The notes below the pieces were generated by a model. It saw only the letters and a program-made list of their open reading frames with translations. It was not told the DNA's origin and searched no databases. A DNA stretch of 32,321 bases, taken from the NCBI GenBank assembly GCA_029882995.1, contig JAOUJV010000017.1:1-32321 (forward strand), written 5' to 3'. The translations under genes were made by a program, and so were the position numbers. Shown piece after piece: positions 1-6,863 of the stretch; positions within the stretch are counted from its first letter, which is position 1; each line of letters starts with the position of its first letter. The stretch comes from Gammaproteobacteria bacterium (GTDB lineage: Bacteria; Pseudomonadota; Gammaproteobacteria; DAOVJZ01).

Positions 1-1
1 G

Positions 2-268
2 GCAGTTCCTTTAAGTCGCACCACACCACGTCAGGGGAAATACTCTAAATTGTTTATTGGTATACTGTTGTATGTTGTATATATGAATCTTCTGGGTATG
101 GGACAGGCCGCGATTGAAAAAGGGAAAATTACCCCATTCATAGGTATGTGGTGGGTACATTTGTTAATGTTGGGACTTGTTTATTATATGATGCTGGAAC
201 ATAAGCGATCCTTAATGACATTGTTCCCGACTCAAAAAATTAAAAACATGTTCAGGTTCATAAAATGA
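2..268 (+). CDS. lptF: LptF, lipopolysaccharide export permease subunit (C-terminal part)
   Basis: This is the last 88 residues of a protein whose start lies left of the window. The reading frame is open from base 2. It begins AVPLSRTTPRQGKYSKL, the cytoplasmic segment that precedes the last transmembrane helices of LptF/YjgP proteins, followed by two hydrophobic stretches, one ending in the GMWWVH motif typical of the family. LptF pairs with LptG and the ATPase LptB to extract lipopolysaccharide from the inner membrane and pass it to LptC/LptA. Its stop codon overlaps the lptG start in ATGA (265-268), so the two subunits are probably translationally coupled. The family assignment rests on this fragment plus the adjacent lptG. 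The short internal ATG at 50 is not a real start, because homology continues upstream. Confidence 0.93.
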   Translation, partial: AVPLSRTTPRQGKYSKLFIGILLYVVYMNLLGMGQAAIEKGKITPFIGMWWVHLLMLGLVYYMMLEHKRSLMTLFPTQKIKNMFRFIK

Positions 269-1368
269 TCAGAGGGCTGAATTTTAACCAGTCATGGTAT
301 CGTTTCACTCTGCTTGATCGTTATATCGGTATCACAGTCGCGAGCAGTATTCTTATCGCATTGCTGGTACTGGTTTCTCTGGAAGCATTTATTACCTTTA
401 TGGCTGAATTGCGTGATGTCGGCAAGAATGATTATGGTGTTACACAAGCTATGGTTTTTGTATTACTGACGATACCGCGTCGCCTGTATGAGTATTTTCC
501 AACTTCAGCCTTGCTGGGCAGCATTATGGGGCTTGGGGTACTGGCCAGTCACAGTGAGCTGGTGGTAATGCGTTCTGCCGGATTGTCAATTTTACGGCTG
601 GTTTTTTCAATTTTTAAAACCGGCGGTCTGATCATGTTGTTTGTTTTTATTATTGGTGAGGTGGTTGCACCGGTCACAGAACAGAATGCACAAAACTACC
701 GTTCAACCCATATGGATGACAGGGTCACAATGCAAAGCATTCATGGGTTGTGGGTGCGTGATGGCCTGAGCTTTATTAATGTGAAAACCGTATTGCCGGG
801 AGAAAGAATGGGTGATATCAGAATCCACGAATTTGATGAGAACCATAAATTGAGAGTCACTACCTATGCAGAAAGTGCAGAGTACAAGGATGAAAAATGG
901 GTATTGTCAGGCATTAAACAAAGCATTATTGATGAATCAGGGATCACCATCAAGACATCTGACAGCGCTACATGGAATTCCATTTTAAGTCCTGATTTAT
1001 TGAATGTAGTGAAAATAAAACCGGAAATACTCTCGATGTGGGCTCTGGGAGATTATATCGAATACCTTCAAACCAACAAGCAGGATGCCAGCCGTTACCA
1101 ACTGGCGTTCTGGACAAAATTAATTGCACCATTGGCAACCGGGGTCATGATTTTACTGGCTGTGCCGTTTGTATTTGGCCCCTTGCGCAACGTGAGTATG
1201 GGACAACGTGTACTGGTTGGCGTCATGCTCGGGATTGCGTTTCATATTATGAACCAGATGTTTGGTCAGATGAGCCAGATTTATAATTTCAATCCATTCT
1301 TTGGGGCGTCATTACCGACGGTGGTGTTTTTGGTTGGGACAGTGATGTTTATTAAAAAGGTACGATAA
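265..1368 (+). CDS. lptG: LptG, lipopolysaccharide export permease subunit
   Basis: This 367-residue protein is close to the usual LptG length of about 360. The N-terminal region LLDRYIG starts the first membrane helix (about residues 22-45). Further helices follow near 60-80 and 103-125, then a periplasmic beta-rich domain of roughly 150 residues, then three C-terminal helices starting at about 283. The sequences SELVVMRSAG (the cytoplasmic segment that couples to LptB) and FVFGPLRNVSMGQRV match the family closely. With LptF it forms the membrane part of the LptB2FG exporter for lipopolysaccharide. It overlaps lptF by 4 nt, and its stop lies only 4 nt from the end of the convergent RDD gene, with no clear terminator hairpin in between. 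The N-terminus is about ten residues longer than in E. coli. The ATG overlapping the lptF stop is chosen because coupling is common in this pair. Confidence 0.95.
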   Translation: MIRGLNFNQSWYRFTLLDRYIGITVASSILIALLVLVSLEAFITFMAELRDVGKNDYGVTQAMVFVLLTIPRRLYEYFPTSALLGSIMGLGVLASHSELVVMRSAGLSILRLVFSIFKTGGLIMLFVFIIGEVVAPVTEQNAQNYRSTHMDDRVTMQSIHGLWVRDGLSFINVKTVLPGERMGDIRIHEFDENHKLRVTTYAESAEYKDEKWVLSGIKQSIIDESGITIKTSDSATWNSILSPDLLNVVKIKPEILSMWALGDYIEYLQTNKQDASRYQLAFWTKLIAPLATGVMILLAVPFVFGPLRNVSMGQRVLVGVMLGIAFHIMNQMFGQMSQIYNFNPFFGASLPTVVFLVGTVMFIKKVR

Positions 1369-1372
1369 AAAA

Positions 1373-1798
1373 TTACTCCTGTAATTTTATAATTTCAGTT
1401 TTCGATAAATAGTCATGCCAGGCCATATTGTTTTTATCAAACAATATCCATAAAAATCCCATTCCAAATATTGACCATGAAATGATTGCGCTCACAAAGC
1501 GGATCAGTGATTGTACCCAGGTGATGCTTTTTCCATCCGGTTGTTGTACACGCAGCTTCCATGTTTTCAAACCAAGTGTTTGTCCACTACGTGTCCAGGC
1601 ATAGGCAAAGTACAGATAACAGACTACAACCAGATAAACCTGATACCATAAATGAGTGGCAATAGTCTCAGGTTCATCCACCGGCAGCATGACAATCAGG
1701 CTGGCAAAGAACAGTACACCAAATAACAACATGCCGTCATACAGCATGACAGCAAGACGCTTCATTAATCCGGGATGGTTTTTTTCTTTCACTTGCAA
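1373..1798 (-). CDS. RDD family membrane protein
   Basis: This 141-residue protein belongs to the RDD family of small membrane proteins of unsettled function; some members have been linked to ion or solute transport. The first helix contains the characteristic Arg and Asp (MKRLAVMLYDGMLL, residues 12-25). A second helix lies around 52-70 and a third around 105-120. Between them is the family's GLKTWKLRVQ segment, and the C-terminus WHDYLSKTEII is also typical. It sits tail to tail with lptG. I recall the same small RDD gene beside lptFG in other gammaproteobacteria, so its position is conserved, though this does not by itself show a role in lipopolysaccharide export. The start ATG at 1798 gives a normal family length, and a later in-frame Met (residue 12) is a possible alternative. 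Confidence 0.85.
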   Translation of the reverse strand: MQVKEKNHPGLMKRLAVMLYDGMLLFGVLFFASLIVMLPVDEPETIATHLWYQVYLVVVCYLYFAYAWTRSGQTLGLKTWKLRVQQPDGKSITWVQSLIRFVSAIISWSIFGMGFLWILFDKNNMAWHDYLSKTEIIKLQE

Positions 1799-1828
1799 CT
1801 CAACGCTAATAACTCAAAATGGCTTAAT

Positions 1829-1904
1829 TGGCGCTCCCTACGGGGTTCGAACCCGTGTTACCGCCTTGAGAGGGCAGCGTCCTGGACCACTAGACGAAGG
1901 GAGC
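1829..1904 (-). tRNA. tRNA-Glu (anticodon CTC)
   Basis: Read on the minus strand, the sequence folds as a complete 76-nt tRNA. The 7-bp acceptor stem is GCTCCCT/AGGGAGC (1898-1904 with 1833-1839). The D-arm is TCGTCTAGTGG, the anticodon arm CTGCC-CTCTCAA-GGCGG, and the T-arm contains GGTTCGAAC. The discriminator is G (1832) and the 3' CCA is encoded (1829-1831). The anticodon CTC is at 1868-1870 and reads GAG. Sequence and discriminator match bacterial tRNA-Glu, with the usual TTC anticodon replaced by CTC. It stands alone between the RDD gene and pcnB, not in an rRNA operon. Confidence 0.97.
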
Positions 1905-1970
1905 TATCGTCATTCCATAGATATAGATGTTATTATACGGCTTTCGGCCAACCAAGGTCGCCTGTTTTAA

Positions 1971-3284
1971 TTGTTGGAAAAGGCTCACAAAATTACTACG
2001 CCAAACATTATACCCCGTTCCGATCATAACGTATCACGTGCCAGTATCAGTGAGAATGCGCTCAAAGTGCTTTATCGCCTGAAAGAAGCTGGTTATGAGG
2101 CCTATCTGGTGGGTGGTGGTGTACGTGATATGTTGCTTGGGCGTGAACCGAAAGACTTTGATGTATCAACTAATGCGACCCCCGAGCAGGTCAAGGATGT
2201 ATTTCGTAATTGTCGATTGATTGGCCGTCGTTTCAGACTGGCACATGTGTTTTTTCATGGTGAGATAATCGAGGTTTCCACTTTCCGTGGACATCATGAT
2301 GATACCGAAGCAGAAATAGAAACGGAATCAGAGGAAGGCCGTATTTTACGTGACAACGTCTATGGCACACTTGAAGAAGATGTCTGGCGTCGGGATTTTA
2401 CAGTCAATGCGCTTTATTACAATATTTATGATTACTCTATTGTTGATTATACCGGTGGGGTTGCAGATTTAAATGCCGGGGTATTGCGCATTATCGGTGA
2501 TCCGGAAAAACGTTTTCGTGAAGATCCGGTGCGCATGTTACGTGCAGTGCGTTTTTCCGCCAAACTGGGTTTGAAGATTGAAGAACAAACTGCAGCAAGA
2601 ATTTTTGAACTGGCACACTTGCTGGGCGATATTTCCTCATCACGTTTGTTTGAAGAAGTGTTAAAAATGTTTCATGCCGGTTGTGCTCATGAAACATTTG
2701 AAATGTTGCGTCACTATGGTTTATTTGCACACTTATTCCCGTTAACAGAAAAAAGTCTGGAAAATGAATCAGAACATTTTCCACTGATGTTGTTGATCAA
2801 TGCCCTGAAGAGCACTGACAAGCGTATTGCTGAAGGCAAACCGGTAACTCCGGCATTCCTGATCGCCGCTCTGTTATGGGATCCAATGCAACAACGCGCA
2901 AAGGAATATTCCTTTGATGATATGTCTGAAATACAGAGAATGCATGAAGCAACAGCAGATGTGTTTCGCAACCAACGTGAACATACTTCTATTCCAAGGC
3001 GTTTCGCATTAACGGCAAGAGATATCTGGACCATGCAGCCGAGACTGGCAAAGCGTTCCGGTAAGCGTGCATTTCGTTTATTTACCCATCCCCGTTTTCG
3101 TGCTGCCTACGATTTTCTGTTGTTACGTGCTGAATCTGGTGAGGATGTAAGCGAACTGGCAGACTGGTGGACAAAATATCAGGAAGTTGATGCTGAAGAG
3201 CGCGAAAAAATGGTGCGCGTATTGACTCCGAAAGGGAAAAAGAAAAAGCGCAAAAAACCTCAACCGCAAAATAATGAACAATAA
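1971..3284 (+). CDS. pcnB: Poly(A) polymerase I
   Basis: PcnB adds 3' poly(A) tails to RNA and so marks it for decay. The nucleotidyltransferase core is intact: YLVGGGVRDMLLG (about residues 46-57 from the TTG start) followed by the DFD metal-binding pair (62-64) and IIEVSTF. The RNA-binding region contains REDPVRMLRAVRFSAKLGL. The tail is strongly basic (KGKKKKRKK), which is typical of PcnB and unlike the HD-domain CCA-adding enzymes. Length (up to 437) matches the family. No ATG exists before the conserved region. A TTG at 1971 has no obvious ribosome binding site, whereas an in-frame ATT at 1992 is preceded 8 nt upstream by GAAAAGG. E. coli pcnB is known to start at AUU, so this start is plausible here. 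The 3' end overlaps folK by 11 nt. Confidence 0.95.
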   Translation: MLEKAHKITTPNIIPRSDHNVSRASISENALKVLYRLKEAGYEAYLVGGGVRDMLLGREPKDFDVSTNATPEQVKDVFRNCRLIGRRFRLAHVFFHGEIIEVSTFRGHHDDTEAEIETESEEGRILRDNVYGTLEEDVWRRDFTVNALYYNIYDYSIVDYTGGVADLNAGVLRIIGDPEKRFREDPVRMLRAVRFSAKLGLKIEEQTAARIFELAHLLGDISSSRLFEEVLKMFHAGCAHETFEMLRHYGLFAHLFPLTEKSLENESEHFPLMLLINALKSTDKRIAEGKPVTPAFLIAALLWDPMQQRAKEYSFDDMSEIQRMHEATADVFRNQREHTSIPRRFALTARDIWTMQPRLAKRSGKRAFRLFTHPRFRAAYDFLLLRAESGEDVSELADWWTKYQEVDAEEREKMVRVLTPKGKKKKRKKPQPQNNEQ

Positions 3285-3792
3285 TCCTGTCGTTTGTTAT
3301 ATCGGGCTGGGCAGTAATCTTGATCATCCGATCGAACAACTTAAACAAGCCATAAATGAATTATCCGCTTTAGAGAACAGTTTGCTATTCGTGCAATCCA
3401 GTTTCTATCAGAGCGCACCAATGGGGCCGCAGGATCAACCGGATTTTATTAATGCGGTTGCAGGCCTGAAAACCTCCCTCTCAGCCAATGATTTATTACT
3501 CCAGTTACAGGGGATTGAACAACAACATGGGCGGGTTCGGGAACAATACTGGGGGCCGCGGACGCTGGATCTAGACCTGCTTTTATATGGGGAACAGGTC
3601 ATAAATACCGATAATTTGCAGGTTCCGCATCCGGGGATACCCGAGCGCGGCTTCGTGCTGTATCCTTTATATGAGATAGCACCTGATCTGGAGATTCCGA
3701 CGGGCAAGTCGGGGAGAGAATCGTTGAAAGAGCTGGTGGCAAAGTGTGCAGACAAAACAACAAAAATATTGAATGATGACAAAGTTAGTTAA
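3274..3792 (+). CDS. folK: HPPK, 6-hydroxymethyl-7,8-dihydropterin pyrophosphokinase
   Basis: This 172-residue protein has the full FolK pattern: YIGLGSNLDHP at the N-terminus, the substrate-binding APMGPQDQPDFINAV segment (48-62), and the signature WGPRTLDLDLLLYG (93-106) carrying the paired Mg-binding aspartates Asp99 and Asp101. The C-terminal PHPGIPERGFVLYPL is also typical. It transfers pyrophosphate from ATP to 6-hydroxymethyl-dihydropterin in folate synthesis, in the cytoplasm. It overlaps pcnB by 11 nt and the next kinase gene by 20 nt, so the three genes are almost certainly one transcript. The C-terminal tail is slightly longer than in E. coli (159 residues), and the overlap with the downstream gene accounts for part of this. 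Confidence 0.95.
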   Translation: MNNNPVVCYIGLGSNLDHPIEQLKQAINELSALENSLLFVQSSFYQSAPMGPQDQPDFINAVAGLKTSLSANDLLLQLQGIEQQHGRVREQYWGPRTLDLDLLLYGEQVINTDNLQVPHPGIPERGFVLYPLYEIAPDLEIPTGKSGRESLKELVAKCADKTTKILNDDKVS

Positions 3793-4435
3793 CAATCATC
3801 CGGGTTATGTCGTAGTTGAAGGACCAATTGGGGTGGGTAAAACCAGTCTGGCGCGGCGTCTGGCTGACTCTTTTGGCAGTGAATTGTTGCTCGAAGGTGC
3901 GGAAGAAAACCCGTTTCTGGAACGTTTTTATCGTGACCCCAAAAATGCGGCATTACCGACACAATTGTTTTTCCTGTTTCAGCGGGCACGCCAGTTACAG
4001 GATATGCGTCAGTCGGATATGTTTCGACCCGTACGTGTGGCCGATTTCCTGATTGAAAAAGATCGTATGTTTGCCCGTATGACCCTTGACCAGCATGAGC
4101 TGGAACTCTATGACCAGATTTATGAAAAAATGACACTTGATGCACCGGTACCGGATCTGGTGATTTACCTGCAGGCACCGGTTGATGTATTACAGGCAAG
4201 GATCACAAAACGTGGTATTGACTATGAGCAGCATATGCAGGGGGATTATTTAAGACGTGTAGCCGAGTCTTATATGGAATTCTTTTATCATTACACCGGT
4301 TCACCCTTGTTGATTGTAAATGCAACCGAAATCGATTTGGCCTCGAATGAAAAGGATTACAACAACCTGCTGGAGCAGGTTTGTAATATTAAAAGAGGGC
4401 GGCACTACTTCAATCCCATGCCTATCGCACTGTAA
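3773..4435 (+). CDS. Deoxynucleoside kinase family protein (dAdo/dGuo kinase-like)
   Basis: This is a 220-residue P-loop kinase. The Walker A motif is GPIGVGKTS (17-25). EENPFLERFY and LFFLFQRARQL follow, as in deoxyadenosine/deoxyguanosine kinases. DFLIEKDRMFA (91-101) corresponds to the substrate-binding acidic/DR segment, and RGIDYEQ lies in the lid region. Such enzymes phosphorylate deoxynucleosides for salvage; the exact substrate cannot be read from sequence. It overlaps folK by 20 nt, and kinases of this type are often placed between folK and panB in gammaproteobacteria. Two adjacent ATGs (3773 and 3776) are possible starts. The stop codon (4433-4435) lies inside the left arm of the structured repeat at 4430-4575. 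Thymidylate kinase was considered, but the ENPFLE and DFLIEKDR motifs favour the deoxynucleoside kinase family. Confidence 0.85.
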   Translation: MMTKLVNNHPGYVVVEGPIGVGKTSLARRLADSFGSELLLEGAEENPFLERFYRDPKNAALPTQLFFLFQRARQLQDMRQSDMFRPVRVADFLIEKDRMFARMTLDQHELELYDQIYEKMTLDAPVPDLVIYLQAPVDVLQARITKRGIDYEQHMQGDYLRRVAESYMEFFYHYTGSPLLIVNATEIDLASNEKDYNNLLEQVCNIKRGRHYFNPMPIAL

Positions 4436-4575
4436 ATAGGTCTATTGCTTTCTGGGGGTGTTATAAATATGCTCAAAATGTTTATGCCCATTGTTGGGGT
4501 ACTCATTTACTTCGTGTAAACTCCGCTTTTTCGCATATTTATGTCTACCCAGAAAACAATATCCCTGATTTACAG
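4430..4575. repeat. Structured intergenic element, copy 1 (60-nt core with complementary arms)
   Basis: The core (4473-4532) is 50/60 identical, without gaps, to the core at 26654-26713. It contains hairpin A, TGCCC-N7-GGGTA (4485-4501), and hairpin B, TTTAC-TTCGT-GTAAA (4506-4520). The flanks form a long imperfect inverted repeat. The innermost 10 bp ATAAATATGC/GCATATTTAT are perfect (4463-4472 with 4533-4542), then TTTCTGGG/CCCAGAAA, ATTG/CAAT, and at the outer edge CTGTAAAT/ATTTACAG (4430-4437 with 4568-4575). The left arm overlaps the stop codon of the upstream kinase gene. The arms share no sequence with those of copy 2 yet stay complementary. I do not recognise a named family. It lies in the 173-nt gap before panB and could affect readthrough or mRNA stability. 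Confidence 0.85.
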
Positions 4576-4608
4576 AAAAGAATTTATTTAAAATATGATT
4601 CAGCAAGA

Positions 4609-5412
4609 ATGCCAGATAAAAAAATCACATTAACTACATTACGCAATATGAAACAGGCAGGAGAGAAATTTGCCTGTTTGACAGCGTATGATGCGACCTT
4701 TGCACGCCTGCTGGATGATGCCGGTGTTGAAGTTGTGTTGGTGGGTGATTCATTGGGTATGGTAGTGCAGGGTCAGGAAAGTACCTTACCTGTCACTATG
4801 GATGAAATGATTTATCATACCCACAATGTCAGTCGTGGATGTTCAAATTCTCTGGTACTGGCGGATATGTCTTTCATGAGTTATGCCACACCGGATCAAG
4901 CCATGTTTAATGCCGGACGTTTAATGGCAGAAGGCCATGCCCATGCAGTGAAACTCGAAGGCGGTGCCGTGATGGTTGAAACAGTCAAACAACTGACAGC
5001 TCATGGTATCCCTGTTTGTGCACATCTTGGTTTATTACCACAATCAGTCAATAAACTGGGTGGCTATCGTGTGCAGGGCAAGGAAGCGGAAGCGGCTAAT
5101 ACTATTTTGCAGGATTCCATGGCAATGCAGGAAGCAGGTGCGGATCTTTTATTATTTGAATGTATTCCTTCATCTCTGGCGGCCGAGATTACCAGCAAGG
5201 TCGATATACCGGTTATTGGTATTGGTGCCGGTGTAGATTGTGATGCACAGGTACTGGTGTTGCATGACATGCTCGGTATTACACCCGGAAAGCGCCCGAA
5301 GTTTTCCAAAAACTTTATGGAAGAAGCAGGCAGTATTCAGCAAGCCATCAGTAATTATGTAAAGGAAGTGAAGGCCGGTACTTTCCCGGGGCTGGAACAC
5401 AGTTTTTCCTGA
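4609..5412 (+). CDS. panB: Ketopantoate hydroxymethyltransferase
   Basis: PanB converts alpha-ketoisovalerate and 5,10-methylene-tetrahydrofolate to ketopantoate, the first step of pantothenate synthesis. The 267-residue protein has the TIM-barrel family motifs: CLTAYDATFA, VGDSLGMVVQG with Asp47, ADMSFMSY with Asp86, and KLEGG with Glu117. These three are the expected metal/substrate residues. GLLPQSVNKLGGYRVQGK and PVIGIGAG follow, and length is normal (E. coli 264). The ATG at 4609 is the start that gives the family's N-terminus; an ATG at 4595 is out of frame. The ribosome binding site is poor (CAGCAAGA). It is separated from the folK/kinase genes by the structured element and from panC by a degenerate palindromic repeat. 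It uses a folate derivative, a functional link to folK upstream. Confidence 0.96.
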   Translation: MPDKKITLTTLRNMKQAGEKFACLTAYDATFARLLDDAGVEVVLVGDSLGMVVQGQESTLPVTMDEMIYHTHNVSRGCSNSLVLADMSFMSYATPDQAMFNAGRLMAEGHAHAVKLEGGAVMVETVKQLTAHGIPVCAHLGLLPQSVNKLGGYRVQGKEAEAANTILQDSMAMQEAGADLLLFECIPSSLAAEITSKVDIPVIGIGAGVDCDAQVLVLHDMLGITPGKRPKFSKNFMEEAGSIQQAISNYVKEVKAGTFPGLEHSFS

Positions 5413-5427
5413 AAGAATAAATTTTCC

Positions 5428-5456
5428 GTTCGTGGTGAGCTTGCCAAATCATGAAC
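5428..5456. repeat. Palindromic GTTCGTGGTGAGC... repeat, degenerate copy
   Basis: The 29-nt stretch starts GTTCGTGGTGAGCTTG and ends ATGAAC. It is a slightly decayed copy of a short palindromic repeat common in many proteobacterial genomes (ends GTTCGTGGT / ACCATGAAC around a GAGCTTGTCGA-like loop). I count about three differences from the form I remember. It fills the panB-panC gap. A related copy of the CCT/AGG variety lies at 6836-6862. Confidence 0.7.
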
Positions 5457-5469
5457 AGGGACGCTATCA

Positions 5470-6312
5470 ATGCAAATCATCACTACTATAAATGAAATGA
5501 AGGCACTCTCTGATTCATTCCGTAAAAAGAATGAACGCATTGCCTTTGTGCCCACTATGGGTAATCTACACCCTGGCCATATACAATTAGTAGAAAGGGC
5601 AGAAACACTGGCACCCAAAACCATTGTCAGCATTTTTGTTAACCCGTTGCAGTTTGGTGCAAATGAAGATTTTGATGCTTACCCGCGCACACTGGAACAT
5701 GACAGATATTTGCTGGAGCTGGCCAATGTTGATGCCCTGTTTACACCTGCACGTAATGAAATCTATCCGGATAAAAATTCAAATAAAGAGGTTATCGAGT
5801 TTCCGGGTTTGAGTGATATTTTATGCGGTGCATCACGTCCCGGTCACTTTTCGGGTGTTGCCGTGGTTGTGAAACATTTATTTGAAACAGTACAACCGGA
5901 TATTGCCATTTTTGGTGAAAAGGATTATCAGCAGGTGCTGGTGATAAAAAAACTGGTGGCAGAATATGACTTACCGGTTGAGATCATCACGATACCCACC
6001 CAGCGTGAATCGGATGGTCTGGCGATGAGTTCGCGTAATGGTTATTTATCAGAACAGGAACGTCAGGTTGCACCATTGCTATACAAGACTTTGTGTCAGG
6101 CGCGTGATCAATTAAGGGCCAAAGCAGTGCATTTTTCTGAAATAGAACAGCAAGCCAATGAGGTATTAACCAAAGCCGGATTTAAACCGGATTACTTCTC
6201 AATTCGTCATTCCGGTGATTTAAGTGAGCCGGCAGAAGATGAAAAACAGCTTGTAATCCTCGTGGCCGCATATTTAGGTAAAACCCGATTAATAGATAAC
6301 ATATTGATATAA
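5470..6312 (+). CDS. panC: Pantothenate synthetase
   Basis: PanC joins pantoate and beta-alanine using ATP through a pantoyl-adenylate. The 280-residue protein carries the nucleotidyltransferase motif PTMGNLHPGHIQLV with the HxGH element at 34-37. FVNPLQFGANEDFDAYPR, CGASRPGHFSGVAVVV, FGEKDYQQ and the KMSKS-equivalent AMSSRNGYL follow. These are the standard active-site blocks, and length fits the family (E. coli 283). The start ATG at 5470 gives the usual N-terminus (MQIITTINEM). It follows panB by 57 nt, so the two are probably co-transcribed. After the stop comes an AT-rich stretch with a perfect AATAATATTATT palindrome (6312-6323), and then a promoter-like sequence for panD. Confidence 0.96.
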   Translation: MQIITTINEMKALSDSFRKKNERIAFVPTMGNLHPGHIQLVERAETLAPKTIVSIFVNPLQFGANEDFDAYPRTLEHDRYLLELANVDALFTPARNEIYPDKNSNKEVIEFPGLSDILCGASRPGHFSGVAVVVKHLFETVQPDIAIFGEKDYQQVLVIKKLVAEYDLPVEIITIPTQRESDGLAMSSRNGYLSEQERQVAPLLYKTLCQARDQLRAKAVHFSEIEQQANEVLTKAGFKPDYFSIRHSGDLSEPAEDEKQLVILVAAYLGKTRLIDNILI

Positions 6313-6367
6313 ATAATATTATTAATTTTTACTCTCGTTTCTGGCAATGAATCAAGGGTTTACCACA

Positions 6368-6396
6368 TTGTCTGGATTTGAAGCAAACACTATAAA
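6368..6396 (+). promoter_or_regulatory. Putative sigma-70 promoter for panD
   Basis: TTGTCT (6368-6373, 4/6 to the -35 consensus) and TATAAA (6391-6396, 5/6 to the -10) are separated by exactly 17 nt. They lie in the 129-nt panC-panD gap, about 45 nt ahead of the panD start. This suggests panD can be transcribed on its own. Based on sequence match only. Confidence 0.5.
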
Positions 6397-6441
6397 TAAA
6401 GATAATATGCGCCCCAATATCCGGATAAGGAAATTAGTTGC

Positions 6442-6822
6442 ATGAATGTAACCATGCTCAAATCAAAATTGCACCGCGCCATAGTCACGCATTCTGAACT
6501 GGAATATGAAGGTTCATGTGCTATCGATGGCAAGTTGCTGGAAATGGCTAACATTCATGAGTATGAACAAATCCAGATTTATAACGTCACGAATGGTGAA
6601 CGTTTTACTACCTATGCAATTCGAGCTGAAGACGGTTCCGGAATCATCTCGGTTAACGGTGCAGCGGCACACAAGGCCAGTGTAGGTGACAAGGTAATCA
6701 TCTGTACTTATGCTTCACTCAACCAGCAGGAACTTGCAAACTTCAAACCAATACTGGTTTATTTTGATGGAAAGAATAATGTTACGCATTGTCGCAACAC
6801 AATCCCGGTGCAGGTAGCCTAA
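6442..6822 (+). CDS. panD: Aspartate 1-decarboxylase (pyruvoyl enzyme)
   Basis: PanD makes beta-alanine from aspartate for pantothenate synthesis. The 126-residue protein is the same length as E. coli PanD. It carries the self-cleavage site EYEGSCAID, with Gly24-Ser25 exactly where the family cleaves to form the pyruvoyl group. Lys9 (KLHRA), Tyr58-equivalent region TTYAI, and the [16 protein letters not shown] segment are also typical. A GGAAATTAG sequence ahead of ATG 6442 could serve as a weak ribosome binding site. This completes panBCD in one locus. The gene ends 41 nt from the end of convergent ppc, with a T-run and a palindromic repeat in between. Confidence 0.97.
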   Translation: MNVTMLKSKLHRAIVTHSELEYEGSCAIDGKLLEMANIHEYEQIQIYNVTNGERFTTYAIRAEDGSGIISVNGAAAHKASVGDKVIICTYASLNQQELANFKPILVYFDGKNNVTHCRNTIPVQVA

Positions 6823-6835
6823 CTTTTTTTAATCC

Positions 6836-6862
6836 GTTCGTCCTGAGCTTTGTCGAAGGACA
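6836..6862. repeat. Palindromic GTTCGTCCTGAGC... repeat between convergent panD and ppc
   Basis: The sequence GTTCGTCCTGAGCTTTGT followed by CGAAGGAC matches the widespread proteobacterial palindromic repeat (stem GTCCT/AGGAC around a GAGCTTGTCGA-like centre). One extra T lies in the loop, and the 3' half is truncated before the closing GAAC. It sits in the 41-nt space between two convergent stop codons, after an AACTTTTTTT stretch, where it could act as a two-way transcription end. No strong terminator is otherwise visible here. Confidence 0.7.
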
Positions 6863-6863
6863 A

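Noticed and set aside
1656-1970. Plus-strand open frame crossing the tRNA-Glu gene
   Set aside because: It runs antisense to the RDD gene and the tRNA, with no family resemblance.
2714-3034. Minus-strand open frame inside pcnB, and similar long antisense frames in ppc, secD, hscA and ispG
   Set aside because: Each lies wholly within a well-conserved gene on the other strand and shows no recognisable protein features.
4430-4575. Structured element considered as an integron attC site or a Rho-independent terminator
   Set aside because: It lacks the terminal attC boxes and any integrase context; attC conserves its ends, whereas here the centre is conserved. There is no U-run directly after a compact GC stem, and the long stem closes around two hairpins, unlike a terminator.
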